DNA of 64,000 nt from Climacium dendroides (lineage: Eukaryota; Streptophyta; Bryopsida; Hypnales; Climaciaceae), in contig OX467082.1 of assembly GCA_950106755.1 (NCBI GenBank), forward strand, positions 33,728,001-33,792,000, written 5' to 3'. The position numbers and the translations under genes are program-made. The notes under the pieces were generated by a model that saw only the letters and a list, made by a program, of their open reading frames with translations, did not search any database and had not been told where the DNA came from. Below, piece by piece: positions 21,688 through 31,224 of this stretch. Within the stretch, counting starts at the first letter, position 1, and each line of letters begins with the position of its first letter.

Positions 21688-22207
21688 TGTCACGGACATC
21701 CAAGAATATAGTAGAAATTATTAATATCTTCTAGAAACTTCTATAATATTTTAGAAACTTCTTTAGTCTTTTGGGAGTTTCCACAATCTTTTAGAAACTT
21801 CTATACTTTTCTAAAAGCTTCCACAGACTTCTAAAAGCTTCCACAGACTTCCAAAAGCTTCCACAGACTTCCAAAAGCTTCCACAGACTTCCAAAAGCTT
21901 CCACAGACTTCCAAAAGCTTCTATAGTCTTCCAAAAGCTTCTATAGTCTTTTAGAGGTTTCCATAGAAGTCTAGGTGCTTTTATAGAGTTCTAGAAGCTT
22001 CTATGGAAGCCTAGGGGCTTCCATAGAGTTTTAGAAGAACTTTTAAAATAATAATATATAAGGAGTCGAAACTAAGGTAGTCCTCAATCTTGACAACACA
22101 TCTCTTGAGTGTTATTTTCTTGCTTTAGCCTTGTACTTCTCTTGATTATAATAGCAATCTTATTTGAGAGACTTTATCTTGTCTTGTTCTCCTTGTCGTC
22201 CATAACA
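21688..22207 (+). repeat. 3' LTR of the chromovirus (520 bp)
   Basis: Matches the 5' LTR from TGTCACGGACATCC to TAACA. It differs by many transitions and by a 20-bp tandem array. Only one perfect three-unit heat-shock element remains (TTC-GAA-TTC, 21729-21741). In most others GAA has become AAA. The level of divergence implies an old insertion. Confidence 0.9.
21811..21950 (+). repeat. Tandem array of seven 20-bp units in the 3' LTR
   Basis: The unit is of the form CYAAAAGCTTCCACAGACTT and repeats seven times with exact 20-bp period and few changes. The 20-bp spacing is the same as that of the heat-shock-element clusters in the 5' LTR at 16036-16078, so the array grew out of the same sequence by duplication. 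The 5' LTR lacks the expansion. Confidence 0.8.
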
Positions 22208-22864
22208 CTGCCAAACCAATAAATTTCTACTTCATACCCACCATGTTGAAAATTTATATAGGGCAAGTAGTGAGCATTATCAGTCTTAAGGCCCATTCCC
22301 ACCTAGTGTCTGCAAACTCCATATGTTAAATGATAAACTCCACATAAGAATTTTGTCATTGTGTTAAATGATAAACTTTGTATAAGAAAGAAATATTTTT
22401 TTTTACGGGAGCTTAGGTTTGAAATTACTATAATTATTTCTTATCTAGGTTCAATTCTCATGTGAATTCTACTTTCTTCAACTGTCTCATGTCCCGTGTA
22501 CATCTGATTACCGTAGCCAAAAGTCACACTTGGCAAAAAATAATCAAATTTTCAATATACAAGTCATCTTGCCAAATTGAAGGAAAACAAATAGTAAAAA
22601 GAAATTCAAACCCTTGAAAAGATTTCACATTAGAAGTGTTTTGAAGATTGGAAGGGCCATTTCAACCTTGTTCCCTTGCCTGCAATGAATAGTATTGTAG
22701 TTAAATTATTTAAATAATTAAAAATATATAATTAGTTTTTTTAATATTAAAAAATTAATTATTTAAAATAAATGAATAAGTTCTTCTAATGTGGTAGTCT
22801 CTCAGCCATGTCAAGTTGTTGTTGTGTAGTTCCTAAATTCCTAATAGTCTAAGAATTTACAACC

Positions 22865-22999
22865 ATAGCCATATTCGTTAAAATGAGACAAAGTGTACTC
22901 TCAATTTTATCTTCAACTTGAGGATAAAATCACTATAATTGTTTTAGGGTTGAAGTCTCAAAATGACCATTTTGTCTCATTTTAACGAATATGGCCATA
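22865..22999. repeat. Foldback with 29-bp near-perfect arms
   Basis: The arm 22865-22893 and the arm 22971-22999 are inverted copies sharing a perfect 23-bp core (CATATTCGTTAAAATGAGAC and three more bases). The 77-nt spacer contains a second, shorter inverted repeat (ATTTTATC ... GATAAAAT). It looks like a small MITE or hairpin-RNA source; nothing else identifies it. Confidence 0.6.
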
Positions 23000-23520
23000 G
23001 AAGTCCTGAGTCTCTTTTAATGACAAAACTCAATGTCAACAAATGTTTGCATTATTGGGAGTGGAGAGATTGTTTTTCTAATGAAATCCATTGTCCATCA
23101 CAAATCCTCAAAGGGTATGGAACAATTTGAAGATGAGAGCTTGACCACTCATTGTCAAAACAGAAGAAATTGTGCTCAATGCAAACTTTAAACCTCATTT
23201 AGGCATAGAAGAATAACTTTTTTCAAGAAACTTTGAACTAAGAAAAGTTGAGAATTCAAATTAAATTCCGTCCTAAATTTTTTTTTGTGATTTTGAGCCT
23301 CTAAAAAAAGTTATGAACAAAATTCAAAAAGGATGTTTCAAAATGTCAAAGAAAATGTCCCTTCCAACTCTTTTTTGAATTTTTTTCATAACTTTTGATT
23401 GAGGGCTTGAAATATCAAAGAGATTTATAAAGATAAAAGTTAAATTTATTTCCTAATTTTTTTAGATCAAAATTAAAAAAAAAAATTATTTTACTATTCT
23501 TAAATGAGGTTTACAGTTCT

Positions 23521-23645
23521 ATATTGAACACAATTCTTGCTTTTGATTTAACCATAGGTATGAGTGGTTGAACTTCTACTAATCTTTATTTATATATCCC
23601 ATGTGATTTGTTTTATCTACCATCATCCCACTTGTATAAAGAGAT
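23521..23645 (+). repeat. Dispersed repeat, diverged copy of 14820-14945
   Basis: This is the second copy of the repeat described at 14820, with the same motif order ending in a TATAAAGAG box. The stretch just upstream (about 23200-23420) also resembles the arms of the palindrome at 28977-29335 (TCAAGAAACTTTGAACTA and CATAACTTTTGA blocks), so several copies of one repeat family are scattered through the window. Confidence 0.4.
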
Positions 23646-24421
23646 TGCCTATAAATCTTTGTATCAACACAACAATTACTTTGGCCCATTCCACGGCCCA
23701 TTCTCTGCAAATAGCCCATTCTCGCAACCCTAAATTGAACCACCACCCCCACAAAGCAACTCTCTCGAGCCTCAATCATTTCCATTGCTCAACTAGAGCT
23801 CTGGAACCAGAGTGTATAGGTGGTTGCCATTGCAACCTTTTTTCTTGTTGTACTTCCAACCTTGCATTCGGTCAATTGCAACCATGGAGCAACGGACGGC
23901 CTCGACTCTGAGTTGGAGGGTTTCATTACTAGGAAAAAGATTGGAGTCCAGTTACAGTTCCCTGAAATTGGGAACATCTTGCATTTTCGAGGTGAAGGAG
24001 TTTACTAATTCTATGGAGATTTTAGACAAAGTACAAAATCTCATGTTGCTTTCGAGGAACTCATGATCTAAACTGCAGCCCAATGGTCACCTAGTCAAGG
24101 GTCCAGGCCTACCTGGAGTGTCGAGGGAGCAACCAGTAGGTACTAGCAGGAAAAAATTTGACACCTTGGGGGGTGTATTTTGCCTCCAAAGGTGTCCCTA
24201 GACACCCAAATCTCAAACAGGGTGTCCCCGAGGACACCTGAAAATTTCACAAGGATGTCCTTTTGACACCCAAAAATTTATTAGGGTTTCCCCCGACCCC
24301 CGCAGTAGTGAACCAGGATGGCTAGGGCAGGCCGGGGGTCGAGGGTCAGGACCGCTGGCCGCCAGCTACCCAGCCAACCAAGCAGCCAGCCCGCAAAATG
24401 AGCCCCGCAGGCCAGCCTCCA

Positions 24422-25716
24422 TGTCGTGACCCAAGTGACACCTACCAGCTCCTAGCAGCTCCCTAGGTTCACTCCAACCCACTAACAGCGTCACTTGGTC
24501 ACCAACTACCTAACACTGCACATGCCAAGCACCCACAGTGTTAGTCCCCATTTCCAACTCAGTTTGCCAAGTCCCAGTTACCGGAACTACTAGCACACAC
24601 TCCCATCGTGACACCGGGCATGTCACTTAGTAACATGGGGCGGAACTTCCACCTTAATGTGCAAGGACCCATGGTGGCACTACTCACCATGGTCCTAACC
24701 GCCCTTGAGTGTCACCTCACTCCATGCTAGCCCTTTTTTGCATTTACTACTCATCCACTAAAGGTAACCGGCGCTTACAACTCAGGACACATCTAAGGAG
24801 GCCTAGCAAGGAGCGGGACTCCACCCAACCGATGCCACGGGACACACACAAGTGTCCCATGGTGCCTTGAAGTGGTGGTGAAGTCACCACCACCAACCAT
24901 GAGTCACCGGGACTCATCAAGGCTTCAAGAGGGAGTGAGGAGGGAGACCAACCCCTCCTATAGTACTCTCTGTGGTATTCGACAGACCCCCCCGTCCTAG
25001 GTCGAAGGAAGTCCTTGGATAACCTTGGGTTGTGGAAGACCACCCACTTCCAACCCAAATCGCCAAGTTACGTCACCGTTTGGGCTCCCGAACTTCCAAC
25101 CAGCGTAACTTTGCGCTCAGAGCTCCAAATCCAACATGCGAGCCCATTTTAGACATCTACGCGACGAGTAGATGCCGATGGACTGCTCACTCGTCCCATT
25201 TGGACAAGTCCTCACAAAGTTATGGCCCTCTAAAGATTCGGATGCATCGGGGGAGGCGTCATGCCTTCACCACGGCCCTTCTTTTGGCCATAACTTTTGA
25301 CTCATGTCTTAGAACCTCGTAATGCTTGTCATTATAGGTTCCTTGTGTTCATAGCTTTCCAATGATATGCCACATGCCATACTTTGTTGTGGGCTTCATT
25401 GAAAACCCCTCACACCTAGCCCTCAAGTGTCCCGGCGCCCCCGGGACCCAATCAACTTTGAGCGGCCATAGCTTTTCGCTCACAACTCCAAATTACGCGT
25501 TCTTTGCGCCATTAGAAGCGTATTGTCAAGAGCTTTCCAAGCATGTGTGACACTCTCATGTTCACTTCAAAACCAGGGCGCTATTGTGCCCTGTTTGATC
25601 GGGAGTCTCTTCATTCTCCCTACCTAGTCTATTGCAAGGCTTGGGAAGTCACCCCCAAGGTCCCCCCTTGCGCACTAAGGTTCATTTGGGCACCCCAAGT
25701 AGATAGGGGCGTGACA
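24422..25716. mobile_element. Solo LTR (1,295 bp) with 5-bp target duplication
   Basis: Begins TGTCGTGACCC and ends GGGGCGTGACA, so the ends are short inverted repeats of TGTC(R)YG. It is flanked on both sides by CTCCA (24417-24421 and 25717-25721). No coding sequence lies inside. It is much more GC-rich than its surroundings, and contains stretches such as GGCCATAGCTTTTCGCTC and GGCCATAACTTTTGACTC. The parent retrotransposon is not in the window; recombination between its two LTRs would leave this structure. Confidence 0.8.
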
Positions 25717-28691
25717 CTCCAGTCGGCTAGGGCAGGGCATTGCGGTGGCCTGGCTAGGGCCGGCCAACACCCGAGCCTGTCCCCAACTGCCCAGCAAAGC
25801 CCAACTAGATGGACTGGCTCACTGTTGAGGCGCAGACAAGTTGAGGCTGTGAGGCATATACGACGCAGTCACAGACTCACAGGGGTGTGTTAGTGTGTAT
25901 TTTATTTTAATGTTGTTTTTTGGTCTCCTTTTCTTCGTGCTTGCTCTTCTCATGCTTTCTTTGGTTTCCATAGGTGGTGCATTTGTACTTGTGGTGTGTG
26001 CATGATGGAGGCGGAGTGATCAGGGTGGAGTGGAAGATTTTGGAAGTACGAGTGAATGTGTGAATGAATGTGTGAGTGAGGAGGTGTGGAACAGTGGGAG
26101 TGTCTTTGGATATGGTTGTTGATTTGATGATTTTTGGTGACGAGTGTTTGGAATTGGTGACAATTGATGAGTGAAGAGGTGCGAGAGTTTGGAAGGATGT
26201 TGTGTGTGAGATTGTAGGCAGGGAGTGTTGGTGAGGTTCAAAAAGATATGGCATTGAATTTTGGGGTGAATAAAGTAAAGATGAATCTTGAGCATTGAAG
26301 TGAAGCTCATTCATGAGAGATTTAGGGTTTAGGGATGAAGGACTTGGTCTTCCCTTTTTGTATGTGTGATTTTGATTTCATGTATTCTTGAGTATTTGAT
26401 TTGAAGTTAGGGTTTGAGCATTATAGTGGAAGCTAATTTTTGAGCATGTGATTTTCAATTATGTTTTGAGCATTTACTTTTAATTAATGTCTTGATCACT
26501 TGATTTAAAGTTTCTTTTAAGCTTCTAATTTCAAGTTTTGTTTCAAAGTTTTCATTTCAAGTTTTGTTTTATGCATTTCATTTAAAGCTATGTTTTTGCA
26601 TTTTATTTGAAGTTATGTTTTCAACATTTGATTGGAAGTTATGTTTAAATTGTTAACCTTCTTGTGTATAGATTATGAAGAGGGCTAAGATTATGGAGAA
26701 GGCTAAAAGGGTGGAGAAGCAAGCAACCCTTGCAGGGTTTATTAAGAGACCTCGAGTGGATTTGAATGTTGAATCAAATGAGGTGGATGGAGAAAATGTG
26801 GAGATTCCCAAAGACAACAACCAAGTAGAGGAGGAGAGTGCTTGGGTGGTTCAAGGGTGTGCCAATTATGAAACCCTAATGGAGGAGCAAGCACTTATGG
26901 ATATTTTGGACCATGAGGCAAATATGGGAGGACAAGGGAGTATGAAATCAAGAAATTATAGAAGTGAATGGAAATTCAAGTACCATTGGATAAGAGCTAT
27001 TGATGTTTGGGGCAAACTTGGTTGAAATGTATTTTTTGTGAAAAATTCAGAGCAAGCGGACCTTGGGGGGTTGGAAAAGGATCAGTGAACTTGTAGAACT
27101 TTGGGTTGCTGAAATACAACTTGAACAACCAACATGTCTATACTCATACTAAATGGTTGGGTTTGCAAGGAAAAATTGTAAGATCTATGGAAGCACACGT
27201 ACAACAGGTATTAGACTCTAACAAGGTTAACATCATTTTTTGCATGAAAATGATTTATTTCTTGGCTTCCTCTACCATGCCTACATCTATTTTTCCAAAT
27301 CTTGTGAAGTTTGCAAGATTTAAGGAGATGCCAAGTATGAGTGCAATAGATGACTATGGAAGCTATGCAAATGCAATATCTGAGAGGGAATTTCTACTAG
27401 CCATTTTTAGTGTCCTTGAAAACAAACTCATTGAGGAGGTTACTACTTCTCCATTTTTCTCTATTATGGTGGATGAATCCACCGACAGGGCTTTGGAGTC
27501 ACACTTGATTACTTATGTCACTTATTTGGAAAATGATGGTATTGGCCAACCAAAAACCGAATTCCTTAACCTTGCAAGCATTCCAGATGGTACAGCAACA
27601 TCCATATTTGAAGCGTGGAAGAAGACTAGAATGAAATATGATTTGGATCAAACACACCTTGTTGGACTTGCTACAGATGGGGCTGCATCTATGGTTGGTG
27701 TGCACGAAGGTTTTGCAACAAAATTGAAGAGAGAGGTATTACATTTGTTTAGAACACATTGCATAGCCCATAGGGAGGCACTAGCTTCTAAGGATGCAGT
27801 GGAAGCAATCATTCCTTTGGCCTCACTAAAGAAGTTATCGAATAGATTATATGAATGGATTGGAAAGTTGTTTTTGAGAAACGAAGCATTGCAAGGGTTG
27901 TTGACTATTATAGACATTGGGCGATTAAAAATTCTACATGTTCACAATGTACGGTGGTTGTCTATGGGCGAAGTAATGGAACGAATGGCATCAATTATGC
28001 TAGCTATATTATCCGTTTTTGGTGGCCCAAATGGATGTGGAGAACTATACCATGAGTTCCATTGTTTTTCGGTTCTATTTTTTATTCATCTTTTTGCAGA
28101 TGTACTTGGAGAGTTGAATATATTAAACAAGATTTTCTAGAAGGAGAACTTGGATCTGACTGAGATTGGAGAAGCCATAGAGATTACAATACGGTCTTTG
28201 TCAAGAAATTTTTTGGTGAATGAAGATGAGGAGTTTGGTACAGATACAAAATTTGTGGCACATTTTTGGACATTTCTAGAGGTGGTCAGATTCATTTTCA
28301 AGACTCCACAGAAGTTGTGCATTCACATATATTGCATTATGCACCATTGCCTCATGTAGTTGAATTTGGTGGTGATGGCACCTTATAAGGGTGTAAGGTA
28401 ATTGCACAGGCTTATGTGCTCAAAGTGATAGACTCATTGCAACAATGATTTCTAGATTTGAAGGTCTTTAATGCAGCTAAGCTATTTAGCCCCATTTCTT
28501 TTTCAACAGACTTAGCACTTCTTCATTGAAATGCTTCTTTATGGCTTCAAATTTTTATTGGGCACTTTTGTACCAATGGAGGGAATTTTCTTGATGAACG
28601 TGGTTTAAAATCTAAGCTTCGAGGTTTTTTGGATACTCTTCAGATTTCAAGTGGTGGTTTGAAAATGCACCAAGCTTGGATGGTTTACTCT

Positions 28692-29852
28692 CACTAGTAG
28701 AAAATTAGTGACCAAATCAACAAATAGTCAACAATTTTCTGTTAACTTGGGTACTATATTGTCCATTTTCACAATTTTTTGTTGATTTTGCCCAAATTAA
28801 CAAAATGGTCACATTATTTTTATTGATTTGGATAGTGCAACTGAAATCAACAAAATTTTGTTAAATTTTTTGGAATCTTTTTGGAATCTTTTAGAATCTC
28901 CTGGAATCTCTTGGAATCTTTAATTGTACAATGTAGATTTTTTTTAAAACTAAACATTAACAATTCGGTATTTCTTAAAGTCAGCATACTTCAGGGCCAG
29001 TTTTGACTTAATAAAGGACCATTTTTCAAGAAACTTTGAACTAATAAAAGTTGGAAAATCAAGCCAAATTTCACCTCCAACAATCATTTTGAGATTTCAA
29101 TCCTCCAATCAAAAGTTATGGACAAAAATCAGAGAGGGGTTTTAAAAATGTAAAAAAAATGATTCATTTTCACCCCTCTCTGATTTTTGTCCATAACTTT
29201 TGACTGGAGGATCAAAATCTCAAAATGATTGTTGAAGGTGAAAGTTGGCTTGATTTTCCAACTTTTACTAGTTCAAAGTTTCTTGAAAAAAGTTCATTTA
29301 CTAAGTCAAAACCGGACCTGAAGTATGCTGACTTTAAAAAACAATGGGAAAAAAATGAAAAACTAAACAAATAAGATTTTATATACACTTTAAACATATA
29401 TATGTATAAGTGGTGCATTGGTTTGAGTCTTGGACCTCAACCATGAGGTTCAAGGTTCAAACCTTGATGGCAATGTTTACCATGTGAATTGCTAACGTGG
29501 CATTTGGATTGTCCACATGGCATTCAAATTAGCTTGTGTGGCATGCGATGTGGCTAGTTGGGGTGCCTACGTGGCATTGCCATGTGTCACATTTTATTTA
29601 TTTTTTTCCAAAAAAAATAATTTAAAAAAATAATGTGACCAAATTAACAAAAAATTAATACTTTTTTGTTCTAAAACAACACTTTTTTGTTAGAAATTCA
29701 ACACTTTTTTGTTCTTAAACAACACATTTTTGTTCAAAAATCAACACTTTTCTGTTCAAAAGTACCCAAATCAACACGTCCAAATCAACAAAAAAAATCA
29801 ACACTTTTCTGTTGGTTTTTGTTAATTTGGTCACTGTATTTTTCTACTAGTG
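28692..29852. mobile_element. Non-autonomous CACTA-type element (1,161 bp) inside the hAT transposase
   Basis: The ends are CACTAGTAGAAAAT and its inverted partner ATTTTTCTACTAGTG, flanked by the 3-bp duplication TCT at 28689-28691 and 29853-29855, the correct size for CACTA transposons. The subterminal parts repeat TCAACANNTTTTCTGTT and CAACACTTTTTTGTT motifs. There is no coding capacity. Its middle is a long palindrome (28977-29335). Removing it restores continuity of the hAT sequence on either side. Confidence 0.88.
28977..29335. repeat. Long palindrome with 164-bp arms and about 31-nt loop
   Basis: The arms 28977-29140 and 29172-29335 are inverted copies with a low mismatch rate over their whole length, for instance TCAAGAAACTTTGAACTA and CCATAACTTTTGA in both. 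A transcript would fold into a long, nearly unbroken hairpin. Single-arm relatives occur at about 23200-23420. Confidence 0.85.
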
Positions 29853-31224
29853 TCTTCCAATTTGGACTATGTTGGAAGATATCCTCACATGACAAAGTTG
29901 TGGCAAACTATTCTTGTAATTCCTGCTAGCACAGCTTCTTGTGAGAGAGGATTTTCGACTCAAAATCATATTAAGTCTACTTTACACTGTAGGTTAGTAT
30001 TGGAGACTTTGGAGGTAGAAATGAGAGTTGCAATGGCAAAAATTCCCATAGAAGCCATTGACTTTGAACAAGTTTGGATTAAATGGTGTGCCAAGAAAGG
30101 TCGCCGCTTTTAGATTTGATTTGTTTTGCAAGCTATGATATGTAGTGACTCTTTTCATTTGTAACCAAAATTTTATATTGATATTACATATTTTTCAAAA
30201 TTGAGAATATTCTATCTAAGCAAAAAAAATAAATAAATGTATGGAAAGTTAGGGACACCCAAAAATTGGACAAGGGTGTCCTTTTGACACCCAAAATTTG
30301 AACCAGGGTGTCCTAGAAATTTAGCTAGGGTGTCAAATTTTTTTGGCTAGCACCAAGCCTATGTAAAAAAAACAAAGAAATTCCGGTCAAAATCACTTGG
30401 GGGAAGACATGGTATTACGTCCCGATGCAGGTTCCACGCGAAACGGTCTTCCATGCTAGGGTTTCGTCGCTAGCACAACAAACTGGGGGACTTTCACTAA
30501 TTTGGAGATGCAACTGCTTGCGCTCCAGTTTGTCCTCTCCATAACAGCTCTCGTGCGACCTTGTTGATAAGAGTGATTGCTGTGGAGCCACCTTATCTTC
30601 CTTAGTGAATTGCCTAAGCGCCACCTTCACTCTTGCAATGAATCTGTTGTAGTCCACTCCGCGATGCTACACTTGCGTAGAGAGCCAACCAAGGATTTAG
30701 CTTAGGGCATTTACAGCAAGTTCTTCAATTGTAGTAGTGGTTATTGCTGATTGTGTCGCCACATTGGTTTCTACTTCTTTCAGTTCCTTGTAGGTGTATG
30801 TGCATTATCTCCATGTAGTTGGAATAATGTCTGCTTTTATGGGTGCAATCATGGAGGGTTTTGGTGTAGGATGAGGTTGCATTGATCAACAAGGGCGGGC
30901 TTCACAATTGCCGAGCGAGGATGCAGAGTATCCATTTTTTATTGTACTTTGTGTCTGTTGTATTGCAATACTGGGGTTTGGATTTGGGGCTTTCCGATTT
31001 TGCGTGCATTTCTTGGCTGGGGTTGGGGATTTGGGCTCTTCCAATTTGATCTTGCTCGTATGCTCAGTTCAATGGGGTTGGGAAATTGAGGTTTCCAAAT
31101 TCACTTGTGTTAGTCTGTTGGGGTTGGGTGCTTGGGGTTCTAATTTTTTCTTGTGCGGCTCTGCTGGGGTTGGAGGCTTTGGCTTCCAAAATTGGATTTT
31201 GTCGCTATATTCTTTGGTGCAGCG

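Larger units (their letters stand above)
15885..22207 (+). mobile_element. Full-length Ty3/Gypsy chromovirus with LTRs and chromodomain, decayed
   Basis: A 6.3 kb LTR retrotransposon with the complete Ty3/Gypsy order: 5' LTR, primer binding site, Gag with one CCHC knuckle, protease, reverse transcriptase, RNase H, integrase with an HHCC-type region, C-terminal chromodomain, polypurine tract, 3' LTR. The integrase-RT order and the chromodomain place it in the chromoviruses. Both LTRs start TGTCACGGACATCC and end TAACA. The flanking pentamers TTGTC and CTGCC differ by two C/T transitions and may be an aged target duplication. Both coding parts carry many stops, so this copy is not autonomous. 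Two features of its control region stand out and are listed separately: heat-shock elements in the LTR and a primer binding site complementary to the transcript's own 5' end. Confidence 0.9.
26675..30113 (+). pseudogene. hAT transposase (DUF4371 type), interrupted by a CACTA-type insertion
   Basis: The N-terminal part (ATG 26675, basic, MKRAKIMEKAKRVEKQ) ends with the KSRNYRSEWKFKYHWI block that precedes the zinc finger in these proteins. After a frame break near 27020, the core (27106-28140, 344 codons) shows SPFFSIMVDESTDRALE, LVGLATDGAASMVGVHEG and THCIAHREALA, the catalytic aspartates and CxxH of the hAT fold in the DUF4371 style, then NVRWLS. The rest is broken by stops until 28691, where a CACTA-type element is inserted. 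Beyond it, 29853-30113 has the hAT C-terminal dimerisation block (IPASTASCERGFSTQNHI ... WCAKKGRRF). Its host element is bounded by the inverted repeats at 24139 and 30354. Confidence 0.85.
24139..30354 (+). mobile_element. hAT element with terminal inverted repeats, carrying two nested insertions
   Basis: The ends are inverted copies: GGTACTAGCAGGAAAAAATTTGACACC on the left (read in two overlapping parts) pairs with the reverse complement of the right end, GGTGCTAGCCAAAAAAATTTGACACC. Both sides carry repeated GACACCC/GGGTGTCC blocks (24160-24290 and 30248-30345), as expected for subterminal transposase-binding sites. The hAT transposase gene lies between them. The element contains a solo LTR (24422-25716) and a CACTA-type element (28692-29852). 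I found no clear 8-bp target duplication at its ends, so the exact limits may be off by a few bases. Confidence 0.65.

Noticed and set aside
26020..26314. Two overlapping minus-strand frames rich in Ser, Thr and His
   Set aside because: Low-complexity reading of a GTGAGTGA/GAATGTGTG-rich segment in the 5' part of the hAT element; no domain.
28861..28922. GGAATCTTTT-type repeats as further heat-shock elements
   Set aside because: The units are tandem GGAATC repeats of 10-11 bp without alternating GAA and TTC at 5-bp spacing.
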